From assembly GCA_031002005.1 (NCBI GenBank), contig JARYHS010013630.1:240877539-240941538 (forward strand): DNA of 64,000 nucleotides, in the 5' to 3' direction. The stretch is from Vandiemenella viatica. Lineage: Eukaryota > Arthropoda > Insecta > Orthoptera > Morabidae. This document shows positions 10,232-20,880 of this stretch, piece by piece; positions within the stretch are counted from its first letter, which is position 1, and each line of letters opens with the position of its first letter. The notes below the pieces were generated by a model. The model ran no database searches, was not told the origin of the DNA, and was given only the letters and a program-made list of their open reading frames with translations. Both the position numbers and the translations under genes were made by a program.

Positions 10232-10412
10232 GACACCCCCTCCCCCTCGTTATGTCATACACTGTGATCCCTCTCCCCCTTTTCCCATGCTTTTCCAGTT
10301 ATTTATGAATAGCTACTTACATTGAAACAGCTGTATGTGAAACTGGAGCATTGTAATTTTAAATATTTTTCGCACTAGCCTTACCTAAATTACTAATTAA
10401 AACCGTGCCTGT

Positions 10413-10606
10413 TTGGTGAGCTGTTATTGCTAGGATCCTACATCCAGGAAGACCTCTCAATTCCTGGTCCGGTTATTCAGATTCGGCTCTCCATGGTTTC
10501 CCGAAATCGCTCCAGGCGAATGCTGGGATGGGTCCTTGAAAAGGCCATGGCTTAATTCCATCACGTTCCTTAACCCGTATCACCTTTCGGCTCTGATAAC
10601 GTCGAT
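10413..10606 (+). repeat. SINE family A copy, decayed
   Basis: Diverged B-box region (CAATTCCTGGTCCGG), body CTCCATGGTTTCCCGAAATC, GGCGAATGCTGGGATGG, CTTGAAAAGGCCATGGC and a decayed tail AACGTCGATTACTC. It lies 170 bp after the previous, much younger copy. Confidence 0.72.
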
Positions 10607-11790
10607 TACTCTAAAGACCAAAATTTTTAGAAAATGCACTTTCGAAAATTTAGAAATTATTCTTTTGCAGTTATTTTCCTCTACTCTGACTACATCGCGT
10701 GCAACGTAGTGACAAAAAGCATCGGAACGTGGCGTGTGTGTGACTTCGGAGCGCATGGACACAGTTTTACAGAGATTCTGTACAATATCGGGTTAATCCT
10801 TGATACGCGAGCTAAATTCCTCTAGCTTGTGTTTAATAACCCGGCGGATTCATTAGCAAGGAGAGATAGTTAGGTACTGCCTATACACGGGGATCATAAA
10901 AGAATTTGCTTCGTTTGTGAAAACCTTAGATTTGATGGATATCAGTGGTGAAACAATCACTAGCTAATTAATCTTTACAAATGCGTGAAACAAATTATAT
11001 TTACTAGTAAATATCCTTATTCGCCCAGTTCAAATCCTGCTTGTACTTTTTTTCAGACTACAGTAGGAAACCTGAAAATATGAAACAGTAGAAAAATATG
11101 GTTTCTGTCCAGCTATTGTTTAACGAACCTTCTAAATCCTTCAAGGTTACAAAGAAAATTTGAAAATAGAAGTTCTCTGTACAATTTAGTAAAACCAGAT
11201 CCCAGTGCGTCTGCTCTTACTCGTACCTTACAGTACTGTAAAACGTCTATAGTTTCGCCGAGAAAAAACAGAGTAACGCTAATATATGAAATTACATTTT
11301 TTATTTGGTTTTGATACAAAATTGTTTTCTACCTACGCAATTGGTAGATTCCGTTTTAACCAGCAACTTAACTTAGCGTGCTGTTAGTTCCTACAGCCGG
11401 AACAGAAACTAGGACACGATGAGGTGTATACGGCAAGGAGAAATTTTAAATCTGTGCAGATATTGTAGATCAAGGATAACTATTTTTCAAGTGAGTTTAA
11501 ATTGATAAGAACATTTTTTGACAGCACTTAGTCTACCTTTAAAACCTGTGACATCCGTACATCTAGGCCCATACTGCGCTATTCGCAAACTCTCCGGGAA
11601 TTCCAGTCTTTAAACGCTCGAGGGAAGAAACAACAAATGTAGGTCTGTCAGTACCGTACGTCATGTCACTGTACGTTGGTGATAGCAATATTGCCTTACA
11701 GAAGTTAATTAATGTAGTTGCTCCAAGCGAAAACTACTTTCGTGTGTCGAACGATCCCGGTTCAAACGGTGTATAAATCTTATACACTTT
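10607..11790. other. intronic sequence, nothing recognised
   Basis: AT-rich. A minus-strand frame at 11113-11319 could belong to the decayed retroelement that follows, but it shows no motif I can name. Confidence 0.45.
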
Positions 11791-11811
11791 CGTAAGGGCT
11801 ATGGCTAGCCA

Positions 11812-12005
11812 TCACGAAAATGTGGCTTCTTTGTGTACTTTATCGATACTGTTAACTAATCCTTTCAAGTGAGGATCCCACACAACAGCATTGGATTCTA
11901 AATGAGAACGTACAAGACACAGCATTGGATTCTAAATGAGAACGTACAAGAGTTTTATAATTTTCACCGTACGTATGTTGCGGTTCTTCAAATTCGACCC
12001 TCAAC
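11812..12005 (-). pseudogene. Jockey/CR1-type LINE reverse transcriptase C-terminal fragment
   Basis: On the minus strand the frame reads ENYKTLVRSHLESNAV, then after a frame break VVWDPHLKGLVNSIDKVHKE, ending at a TGA. This matches the known 'ktLVRshLEYgs.VWdPhl...id.iEkVQkrAtrf' block that follows the RT palm in Jockey/CR1-like LINEs. Homology fades on both sides. A 34-bp tandem duplication inside it shifts the frame. Dead copy. Confidence 0.72.
11885..11952. repeat. 34-bp tandem duplication, two units
   Basis: Units 11885-11918 and 11919-11952 are identical except for the last position pair (33 of 34 match); each contains GCATTGGATTCTAAATGAG. Because 34 is not a multiple of three, the duplication breaks the reading frame of the enclosing LINE fragment. 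Confidence 0.95.
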
Positions 12006-12297
12006 CTGAATACTATTATCTGATGTTTCATAAAATTTCATCTAAATACTTGGGGAATAAAACTATCCAAGGGTTGAACAGTTTACTTTGTATTCAAGGG
12101 TAAACAGCTTTGTTTTGTCTTACATTTTCTGGAATTTAAGGCTAGTTGTTTTTTTAACGTTTCTGTTGAATCTCTAAATAATCAACAATCCCCCTAGATA
12201 ACTGCATTTTCAGCTATTAACTGCATACACAAAATTATTTATCCAAATTGATAAAAAAGTAGTCCTAATAATCTTGCAAACTGGTCGCCCACTGTAA

Positions 12298-12561
12298 GGG
12301 GGCATCCATAAATTACGTGAAGTGTTTTTCCGGATTTCCGGACACCCCCCCCCCCCTCCCCTCCCTCTCTGGTGAGATTTCGTGAGATCTGGCCTGACCC
12401 CCTCTCTAGAAATTGCCCTCGAAACTTTTTGAGCTCTACTGTCAGATTTTTTTTTTTTCAAAATCTCGCGTGAAATTTTCGTAGACACCCTCCCCCCCCT
12501 TGGTGAGATTTCGCCGGACCCCCCCCCCCTATTTCACCTCGTGTAATTTATGGATGCCCCC
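12298..12561. mobile_element. PIF/Harbinger-like MITE, 264 bp, TAA target duplication
   Basis: The terminal inverted repeats are GGGGGCATCCATAAATTACG at the left and CGTGTAATTTATGGATGCCC at the right. TAA at 12295-12297 and 12562-12564 flanks it. A 3-bp TWA duplication is typical of PIF/Harbinger. The interior has C-rich runs, two copies of TTGGTGAGATTTCG/CTGGTGAGATTTCG and imperfect internal symmetry, so the RNA could fold into a long hairpin. No coding capacity. Confidence 0.8.
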
Positions 12562-12564
12562 TAA

Positions 12565-14974
12565 CATCTAGTTGGTCTTAGATTGGGGAGCGTGTGTTAG
12601 CTTTGCCGGCCCTGTGGACAATATTCTAGATCTACACCGTAGCAAGTACCATGTCTCTAGACTTAAAAACTTTGATTCTAACATCACATACTGAGTGAGT
12701 TTCCTTTGAGACGTTGTTAGTACTGAAAAATATACATTTACCTTATTAATAATAAAATTATGGTGGGGTTTGGGGGGATTTTTCTTTTGCCAGAAAAGGG
12801 GGGGGGTTACGAAAAACTTTGGGAACTATTCTAGAGCATATTGTCTTTATAACGACCGCCTGATTAGGAAATTGTGTCCATCCAAAATCCGTGTGCTCGG
12901 ATCTTTAAGAAGCTGTTGCGTGGTTCAGTTATGAACGCTTTCTAGCAATCTACCAATAGCATCGATTGTAGTCTAGCATCTATAACTTTAATTAGGTCAT
13001 GAAGAAACAGTAGATTTGTTATTTCTAATCAGCGTGGGTTCTTATAGTTTCTTTAGTAAATGAGTTTTTGGATTTAGTGTTAGATAGGTCAGTCCTAACG
13101 CAATTTTCACTGTCTCACTTTTTGTGCTATGACATTGGTATATTGTTGCCAAGATGATTTTTTTCCATTTTCTTTTAGACACGTAGAAATCTGAATATTT
13201 CGGAAACATTTAATCCTTTCACGTATAACAATTTTTAATCGTCCTTTGAAGTCAGTTAAGCTTTCCAACTGCCTGTTGGGCCGTGATCTTCTGAATCGAA
13301 CGTCTGTCTTCATCTTTTTTTTTATCACGTTCTCACTTGATTCTGGATCTTTCCTCTTAGTGATGGTTCTCTTCGATATGACACCCATACCTTAGCAGAT
13401 GCACATGATTAAGTATGCCAGATCTCTTCATCAGGGAGGTCTCGTTCCAGAGGGTTGAACTACGTTGCACGCAGTAGCCAGCAGTTTGTCCAGGTGCAAG
13501 GTTTTGAGAGCGGCTACGAGGCCAATGTTGTGCTCGACAGTGCACGTCTGCTCCATCCCCACCTCGGTAGAGCTGTTACGCTGAAATGCGCATTACAGCT
13601 GAACTATGTTATCGGCAGAAGATTTGATATGTAGGAGCAGATTTATAACGTGCTGAAAGTTCTAAATTTATCTTAAAATTTGAAGTTAAGCGGTTCATTT
13701 AATACAAGGAAAAGATCTAACAAAGTTGTCACGTGCAAGTTTAGTATTACGCGATTTTAGTTTTATAATCAAAAAAATTTAAAGTGCTGATATAGTCACA
13801 AAAAAAACCCAGACATATTTTCAGATTAGGTATTCGAATTCGGTCTACGACCCTCCAGTCACTCAGTGAAATTTGTAATGGATGGTGACCATCACATCCA
13901 TTAGGATGTAAAGCACTCTGTACTAAGACCACTTTCCACAAAATAATACCAACATATGGCAAAGTAACCACAAAATAAAATCTGTTGTTTGTTTCGTTCG
14001 AAAGTTAAAACTATATTGGAAGTTATTAAATTTAATACTTAATTACAGCATATGGTCGATGTTGCAAACACATTTCAAATTCCGAGGTAATAGTGTTTTC
14101 TTACAGACCTGGTTGCAAACAAGCATTCTCGTTCTTATTTTCCAGTTGGAGGAAAAGCAAAAACATTGTGGCTGTATTTAAGGAGGCCCAAACAAAGAAA
14201 CCTCGTGGCGTAGAAAAAAAGTAATATTGTTTCGATCACCTTTAATTCTGTTGAATTTTCATTTAATACAATTTTAAATACAATAAACTGTGTAAATTTT
14301 AGTCTGTAACTTGTTTCCTTTACGAGCTGAATCCTGTGGTAAACGGGTAGAAATTCGAGTTAATAGTTTCCCTAAAAAGGCATTAAGAATATGTGAAATG
14401 GGTTTATATGCGCCGAATCAAATACGAACAAAGTTTCTAGTTATAAAATGACTTCCTAATTTGGTAAATACGGAAAACTGTTACGCGGTCACTTGTTATA
14501 TAAACCAGCTGGTAGAGAACTAAGTATGAGATCAACAATGACGGCCGTCTGTTTCAAATATAAAGTTTTATACAAACGGATTGCTACGATCAAGTGCAAT
14601 TCTTAACAGTAGATAGAATTAAAAATTTATTCACTGTGGATGGCCCTCATTAAGTCAGCACTCGCCAGACCTCTGTTCGATACCACTGAAATGCGTGTGC
14701 CCAAGTTCCAGTCAGCAGATAGAAGGCTAGTGGCAATTCCCATTCAGGGCTTGATCGACATGGTTTGCAGGACTTGGAAAAAAAAGCTGTCTACACCGTC
14801 CTGTGCGCGGCTGCCGTAGTTTGAAATAAACCATGAGTCTGCAGGTACATTCTCCGGCTGAGACTCCAAGCGGCTTCTTTGCTTTTGTTGAGTATAAGCG
14901 TAGCTGATATCACGGGTAGTTACCTATATACTTATAATATTTTGATGGTTGTTTCTCAAATTCACTTAACTTGA
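12565..14974. other. intronic sequence, no gene recognised
   Basis: No coding, RNA or repeat feature can be supported. There are G-rich runs near 12768-12811. A minus-strand frame at 13107-13388 is lysine/arginine-rich with no family match I can name. A slightly GC-richer patch lies at 13400-13560. Confidence 0.4.
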
Positions 14975-15056
14975 TGGGTGTGTGGTAGTCGGGAGGACAC
15001 GAGTTTGAATCCTGGTCCCACTCTAATGCCCTCGATGTTGAAGAGCCGGAAAGCCC
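14975..15056 (+). repeat. SINE family A copy with large internal deletion
   Basis: GTCGGGAGGAC and the B box (GAGTTTGAATCCTGGTCC) are joined directly to the 3' tail CTCTAATGCCCTCGATGTTG and AGAGCCGGAAAGCC. The whole body between B box and tail, about 110 bp, is missing, as is the 5' head. Confidence 0.75.
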
Positions 15057-15059
15057 TAT

Positions 15060-15840
15060 ATTTTTATTATTTTAAAATGCTTTATGATCATTCAAATGGC
15101 ATTGTTACCCCTGACCAGACATTTCAAACTCTGACCTTACAACGAATAGGAAAACAATCTCTTCATAAATATCCAGAACTACTTTCTGTTCAGAGTCCTG
15201 TTTTTTTCCTTCTGTGAGCCTGTCCGTACATTAGTAACTCTTCCTCTACGTACCCTTGATGAATGCGCGTCAATCTTTAAAGAATCTACTATGCTAGAGG
15301 ATTGTGGGCCATTCCTTTCCCCTTTAGAGCTTTTGTTCAGTTTTATATTATGTAATTCCGATTTTCAATGATTGGGAAGATAATTTTGCCACTTCACCTC
15401 CGTCATATTTAGCAGCGTTTATTTTTTACCTTCGATAAACACTCGTTTAACCCACCGCGTTGGCTCACACGGTTACGTCACTGTGGTAACCGTTGCATGA
15501 CACGGATTGGCTGTTTCGAGTGTTGGTGGAAGACCTTCTCATCGCGACTTGGCCGCTAGGAGATGTGGTGCAAAATTCGTAACCACCAGTGTGCACTGAA
15601 GTCCTGGATTAAATCCCAAACTTCTCCACATTGCCTATGACATACGACACTGTTAATGATTATTCGACCATGGATGTTGTGTCTCGGAACAGCAGGCCTG
15701 GTTTCACTCGCTACGTTTCTTCACATTTCATTCATTCATTAAACAATGGGAAACCACGCCGGATAAATTCCCAACACTGTCTTGGAGGAGCAACTACTTC
15801 CATGTGGAGCACCGCGTTTGAAGCATTATCATTATACACT
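15060..15840. other. intronic sequence with possible decayed tRNA-like repeat
   Basis: No gene recognised. A GC-richer segment at 15449-15800 beginning CCACCGCGTTGGCTCACACG looks vaguely like a tRNA-derived repeat head, but I cannot find a second copy in the window, so it is left unclassified. Confidence 0.35.
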
Positions 15841-15844
15841 CGTT

Positions 15845-16122
15845 CAGGGCAGCATTTAGGCTCTGTGGGCCCCTAGGCTATACGTGTGGTGCGGGCCCCC
15901 TGTCGCCAGTGGCTGGATGATTAAATTTCGAAATTTCGGCCTAAAAAATTTATGGGCGACCTTTTTTTTTTTTAGCTCTACTACCTGCCCAGGCTGTAGG
16001 CTGTGGTAGGTTGTGGTGAGGGCCCCTCTTTGTGGTGCGGGCCCCCTTTGTGGTGCGGGCCCCCTTTGTGGTGCGGGCCCCTAGGCTACAGCCTATGTAG
16101 CCTATGCTTAAATGCGGCCCTG
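15845..16122. mobile_element. hAT-like non-autonomous DNA transposon, 278 bp
   Basis: The ends CAGGGCAGCATTTAGG and CTTAAATGCGGCCCTG match those of the 7835-8412 element. A perfect 8-bp duplication CACTCGTT flanks it (15837-15844 and 16123-16130). The subterminal GGCCCCTAGGCTA and GTGGTGCGGGCCCC blocks are shared with the first copy. The interior is short and contains an 18-bp tandem array. Confidence 0.9.
16031..16084. repeat. 18-bp tandem array, three units
   Basis: TGTGGTGCGGGCCCCCTT repeats with period 18 starting at 16031, 16049 and 16067. The unit equals the subterminal sequence of the hAT-like element that contains it, so the array arose by local expansion of a subterminal motif. Such motifs are commonly transposase-binding in hAT elements; that role here is inference. 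Confidence 0.93.
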
Positions 16123-16130
16123 CACTCGTT

Positions 16131-16690
16131 TGTCTTTACTAACGTTGATTCACTCTCCCTAGGAACCTGGATTGCTGCCACATTTCATTCGAATTTTTTT
16201 TTAATATCTTGCTACTCAAATTAATTGTCTTCACTTCATCATAGTGTTGTTGAATTTCCACAGTACAACAAACTCCTGTTTCTAAGGTGCTCAAGCAGTT
16301 ATCTCTGCTACTTGCGTGCGCGAATTCCTACGCAATACATGACGTAAGAATGTGATGCAATATTGGTCTTAGGTATGTATCACACAATGCTAGCCAGCGC
16401 TATAAATTTTTAGAAGCATGTTTATAGCCTTTTTACATCTATCCAGAGTATTAAGTTTGCTGTTAATGTCCTCATCGTTTAAATTCAATCCAATAGTAAC
16501 AAGTACCTTTTTAACCATGGTTTACTACTTCACCTGGCCTATGGTATAGTTTCTAATTTTTTCGCAACGTTTACCATTAAGACCTTATTTTTCATTTATT
16601 TTTGAAATCGCTGACCGGTTATTTCCATTTATCGCTAGTAATATGATTGTAAGTTGTTTGTATTCCTGCTTCTTTTCATCGGTACTTTGA
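16131..16690. other. intronic sequence, nothing recognised
   Basis: AT-rich, with stops in all frames and no recognised element. Confidence 0.5.
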
Positions 16691-16694
16691 CCCT

Positions 16695-16923
16695 TTTTTT
16701 ATGGTTTTACCCCTTGTCGAAGTCATTAGAGGTTGGAAAGGACACGGGGGAAGAAACTGGAATGAATTCAGTCATGATCTTTTCAAGGAACCATTCCGGC
16801 ATTTGCATGGAGTGATTGTAGGAATCGATGTAAAAACCAAATCTGGATGGCCGGACTGGAATTCGAACATGCGTCCTCCCGAATGCGAGGCCAGATCGTT
16901 AGCACTCACCCATCACGCCCGGT
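16695..16923 (-). repeat. SINE family A copy
   Basis: The minus strand reads ACCGGGCGTGATGGGTGAG, GGCCTCGCATTCGGGAGGAC, a B box (GTTCGAATTCC), the body ATTTGGTTTTTACATCGATT, AAAGATCATGACTGAATTCA, and the tail CTCTAATGACTTCGACAAGG with GTAAAACCATAAAA. Complete but about 15-20 percent diverged. Confidence 0.85.
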
Positions 16924-17225
16924 GAGGGAACTTTTAACCCGGTAACATACATATCGATGCAGAAAACCATATCGGAATGTAAGTATCCTTACTTCTTAAA
17001 AATGAGGTAAAAAAAAACTATGCATTTGAAACGCAAGTTCGGATAAAATGTGATCTCTGGAATTCAGAGATTAAAAATAGCGAAGAGAGCATACGAACAT
17101 GTCAATATAAGTTATCTGTGCTAAGTGTTTTGTGATTGATTTGGTTATCATTCTCCTTGTATATTCCAATAACGCGACAAAATCAATAAGCGTAAAGTAG
17201 TATCTTTTTCGTCTTTATTGCATTC
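16924..17225. other. intronic sequence, nothing recognised
   Basis: Short AT-rich spacer without recognisable features. Confidence 0.5.
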
Positions 17226-17228
17226 GAT

Positions 17229-17816
17229 ATGGTTGGAGAATTCTGTTACTTGGGAAGCAAAATTTCAACCGATGGCCGAAGCAGGAATGGTGTTAAAAGC
17301 AGAATAGCACTAGCAAAAAGAGCCTTCATGAAAAGAGAAATTTTAGTTTCAAATATTGATCTAGGAATTAGAAAAAAAACTTTTTAAAACTCTGTGTGGC
17401 ACACAGCACATCACTTTACGGTAGCGAAACATGGACTTTAGAAATACTGGAAAGAAGGAAAATTGAAACTTTTGAAATGTGGTGCTACAGAAGAATGGTT
17501 AAAATTAAGTGGACAGAAAAAGTAAGTAATGAACGAGTTTTTGAAAAGATGGGAGAGGAAAGAAGTTTTTGGAAGCTTACAGAAAGAAGAGACAGGCTGG
17601 TAGGTCATATTTTGAGACATGCTGGATTGGTTAATTTGCTGGTGGAGGGAACAATCGAAGGTAAGAACTTTAGAGGAAGACGGAGATTAGAATATATGAA
17701 GCAGATAATTGAGGACGTGGGTTGTAAGGGATATGTAGAGATGAAGAGGTTAGCATAAGATAGGAAGGGGTGGAGGATTGCATCAGGTCATTCAAAAGAT
17801 TGATGACAGCAAAAAA
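17229..17816 (+). pseudogene. non-LTR retrotransposon 3' fragment (RT C-terminal region)
   Basis: Frame one from 17229 gives MVGEFCYLGSKISTDGRS and SRIALAKRAFM. After a break in the A-run at 17372-17379, the second frame gives LYGSETWTL, FEMWCYRRMVKIKWTEKVSN, LVGHILRHAGL and GKNFRGRRRLEYM, ending in TAA at 17756-17758. This is the well-known 'YLGS.it.DGrs...lYGaEtWtL...EmW.wRRm.kIsWtekv.neeVl...GHilR...GkR.rGRpR' tail of insect RTE/CR1-like LINEs. An A-rich 3' end (17811-17833) follows. 5'-truncated and frameshifted, so non-functional. Confidence 0.85.
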
Positions 17817-17833
17817 AAGAAAAAAAAAAAAAA

Positions 17834-18870
17834 CTGCCAGACTGCGCGGCTGGTTCGTTGTACCTGCTTTCGTCTTTCCGGGAAACAGTTGAGACCAAGT
17901 GAGCGCTCTCTGCACACCTGTGTCTAAAATTCTATACTTGTGCTTCTTTTACCACGATTTCAAATTGTTCCTGTATTTCGAGATTGAGCAGAATTCTATA
18001 GCAAGTTTTTCAACTCTGAGCTGCGGATTTTTCTGAAAATGATGAAACTGTATGTGCAGAATCGCTCTCTAGTTATACATTTGTATGCTGCAATTCACAG
18101 AAAACTGAACGCAGTGGAGAGTGTTTTATATCAAAACTAATGTCTTTTTTGTACGTATGGTAATACATAATTACACAAGAAAATATTAATGTAGGTATCA
18201 TTACAGCACCTAGTTTCCCTGATCTTATATACGTTGTCGCTGAACACAGGTACTTTGCTGGGAGAAGTATTTCACTGAATTCGTAAAACATAGAAATTGT
18301 TCACATTTTCCCCAATAAATGTATGTGAAAATTACAACACGTCTTTCGCAGAATCCTCAGCCCAAGTGTATATGCGTTAAAAAAAATCAGCCATTAAGGG
18401 CGGAAATTTTTCATGATTTATCAATGATCTTGCAAACTGGTAAAAAAAATTTAATAAACGCAATAGGATTTGTGTTACGACTTGTTGACTAAATAAATAG
18501 CGTCATTCGGCATGAGCAATAAGGATCTGTTGTATGTAAAGTAAGCATAGCCATGTTGATGACCAACTATTCATAAGAATACCACAGTATATTAAAATCA
18601 CTTCGGAATATTATGGTACTATGAATTAAAGTTCACAAGTTTGAAATGGTATACTCAAAAGTTCACAATGAGTAATAGCCTAAATGTGTGAAACTTCTAG
18701 TTGTAAGTCGATTCCTTGATTAAACGTTCGTGATTTTTACTCCTGCATTTTTGGAGTTGGGTTGCTCTTAGTGAATCTCTTAGGAGAAAACCGAAATTCG
18801 AAGAGTTTTGTGTATAATTGAAGACATTCCTTTAGGTCAGACAGATTTGCCCTTTTTACATGTTTTTAAT
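17834..18870. other. intronic sequence, nothing recognised
   Basis: AT-rich, with no recognisable gene or repeat. Confidence 0.5.
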
Positions 18871-18879
18871 ACTGTTTAT

Positions 18880-19570
18880 TTTGACTTAGATGACGGAAGT
18901 GAGCTTCATCATCATTATCATTGGGCACCATCTCCAGTTTCCGGGTGTGGTTTACGAGCCTTGGTTGTTATAGACGATCGTTTTCCACTGTCTCCTATCC
19001 AGAAAAGTTTCTCGGTCCGTGATGTATTCCCAATTACAGCCTCTTCTCTCTACGTCCTCCTTCAGTTGGTCTGTCCATCTTCTTGGTCTTCCCACTGATC
19101 TTTTGCCCACTATCGTTTTTTTTTTTTTTTCAAATAAGTTTTTGGTAGTCTTGTACTAGTCATTCTCTTGACATACCCAAACCACCGAAGTCTTGATGAT
19201 CTAAGTCTCCCTTCCATGGATTCCCTTAGCTCTAGGTTTGATCTAATCTCATCATTCTTTATGTGATCAAGTGTAGTTTTCTGGAGGGCCGTTCTAAGAA
19301 ACTTCATTTCACATGCTTGGATCTTATTAAGGTCCCTCGATGTTAGTGTGCATGTTTCCAAAGCATATGTGATAATAGGAATGAGATGATTTGTATAAGA
19401 CAATTTTTATTCTTCTGGGAACCTTAATGTCCCATAGTAAGCCCCGCACGGTACTGTAGAAGCTGGCTCCTTTGGCTACTCTACTCATTATTTCTAACTC
19501 ACTTCTACCGTTATTAGCAATTATGAACGAAACTAGAGCTTTAGTTATGTTTACCTTGTGTTGCCTCTCG
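18880..19570 (-). pseudogene. second non-LTR retrotransposon 3' fragment (RT C-terminal region)
   Basis: On the minus strand the order is ITKALVSFIIANNGRSELEI and SRVAKGASFYSTVRGLLWDI (near 19450-19550), a frameshift, then PIITYALETCTLTSRDLNKI, EMKFLRTALQKTTLDHIKND and SRLRWFGYVKRM. A T-run (19117-19130) interrupts it, and SVGRPRRWTDQLKEDVERRG followed by DRRQWKTIVYN (near 18980-19090) completes the tail. The last block is the typical 'GRPrkRW.dQlkeDverRG' LINE terminus. It has at least two frame breaks and is a different lineage from the 17229 fragment. Confidence 0.82.
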
Positions 19571-19589
19571 CAAATGTCATAGAACATAA

Positions 19590-20548
19590 CTGTGGCGCTG
19601 CTCGAAATCTACCTCTTTTTTCCGATTTGTTGGATCTTCCGAATAGTTTATTACCGACTATTTAGAGAATTTTAAAGTATCGTGACGAATGCGAATACTG
19701 ATACTGCTTGGTCACACGCTTCGATTGGTAAAGTTCATCGTTGCGTGCGAAGGTGCTTTTTCCAATCTTTCTTATGGCTGAGACAGAATCTTTTAGGAGA
19801 GTTCGATTACTAGATAAAAGAAGATTCTTTCCTACTGCCTTATCTCGGAGATGAATTCGCTCTATGCAGTTGGTCTTGTATCCAAAAGATCGCAAGCTGT
19901 TACCATTGTCTCGTCCACTGAAAGTCGCTTCTGCTTCGTTTGCAAATTGTTGGTAAACTCGTCGTTTGTTTGCTTGCTCGCACCGTTCGGTTCGACCTTG
20001 GTCGCAGCAAGGCAATGCACCCGGCAGAACTGGATCAGCTGAGGTGTGCCTAGTGGTTAGGCCGTCGGCTCACTCGCAATTACCTGCTAGCTCGTCTATC
20101 AGATTTATGCGCGTCCCAGATTCCGTAATGACCTTGGTATCGGTGCGGATATGAGGCCGTTCTTTACGTGCCCGGCGCGGCCTAAATGCTTCACCGTGGG
20201 ACCCACCTGCTTTCCTCGTGGGAGCTGTAAAATTTTCCTTCTTGTTACAAATCATGTGGCATTCATCCATATTAACACTGAGCCTTTGCTTGTAATTAGA
20301 AAACACCATAAGTGACTAAAAACAATCAAAATCTAAATAACTTTTTGCTAACATGTAAAATGCAGTGTGAAAAAGAAAACGGTAAACAGATTTGCAGCTT
20401 GCTTATATGAAATTTCACATTCTCTTGATAACGGAATAAAGATAGCAGGTAACTAAACTAATAAGTCACTTGACTAATAGGATTTCAAAATGAATCTGAA
20501 ATAAGGGCCGTGCAAATCAAACCAAATTTGAACATCTGTATCGTTGAT
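19590..20548. other. intronic sequence with a GC-richer patch
   Basis: No gene recognised. A GC-richer patch at about 19850-20220 contains GTGCCTAGTGGTTAGGCCGT (20045-20064), which resembles a Pol III A box, but no B box at the right distance or cloverleaf could be made out. Confidence 0.35.
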
Positions 20549-20880
20549 ATGAGCGATCTGGTGGTTTAGTGATTACGGCGTCTGACTGGAGATCGAAAGA
20601 TCCCCGGTTCGAATCACTGTCTTGGCGGGAATTTTCATATGTCCTTAACCTCACTTCATCTCTGGCACAGCTTGCTGTGTAATGTGAAGTACGTCAGAAA
20701 GATTCCGTGTTTCGGATTCCGTTATATTGTAGTTCGCTTTAACCGGTATGATAACCGGGTTAGGTTAGGTAAGGAAGAAAGCATCTGGCCACCCTACCTC
20801 CAATGCCAAGATAAGTATACCTCATTCGGGAGGGTCCAACCGACCTTCGGGTTGAATACCAAGCTTATCTTAGTTTTATC
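20549..20880 (+). repeat. SINE family B copy, tRNA-Arg-like head
   Basis: The head GAGCGATCTGGTGGTTTAGT has A box (TGGTTTAGTGATTACGG), then GCGTCTGACTGGAGATCGAA and B box (GGTTCGAATCA). GCGTCTGACT...GATC...AAGAT followed by GGTTCGAATC is the layout of insect tRNA-Arg genes, so the head probably derives from that tRNA. The body (ATTTTCATATGTCCTTAACC, CAGCTTGCTGTGTAATGTGA, TTCCGTGTTTCGGATTCC) is shared with the inverse copy at 50335-50583. The 3' limit is uncertain. Confidence 0.8.

Noticed and set aside
13390..13560. Minus-strand text EHNIGLVAALKTLHLDKLLA resembling the N-terminal region of some bacterial IS transposases
   Set aside because: About 20 residues only, no further conserved blocks, stops follow at once, and no insertion signs. 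Most likely chance.
16003..16224. 73-codon frame with repeated CGPPLW text
   Set aside because: The repetition is just the 18-bp non-coding tandem array of the hAT-like element read in frame.
20757..20772. Telomeric TTAGG repeat
   Set aside because: Only two units (GGTTAGGTTAGG) inside a SINE copy; no array.
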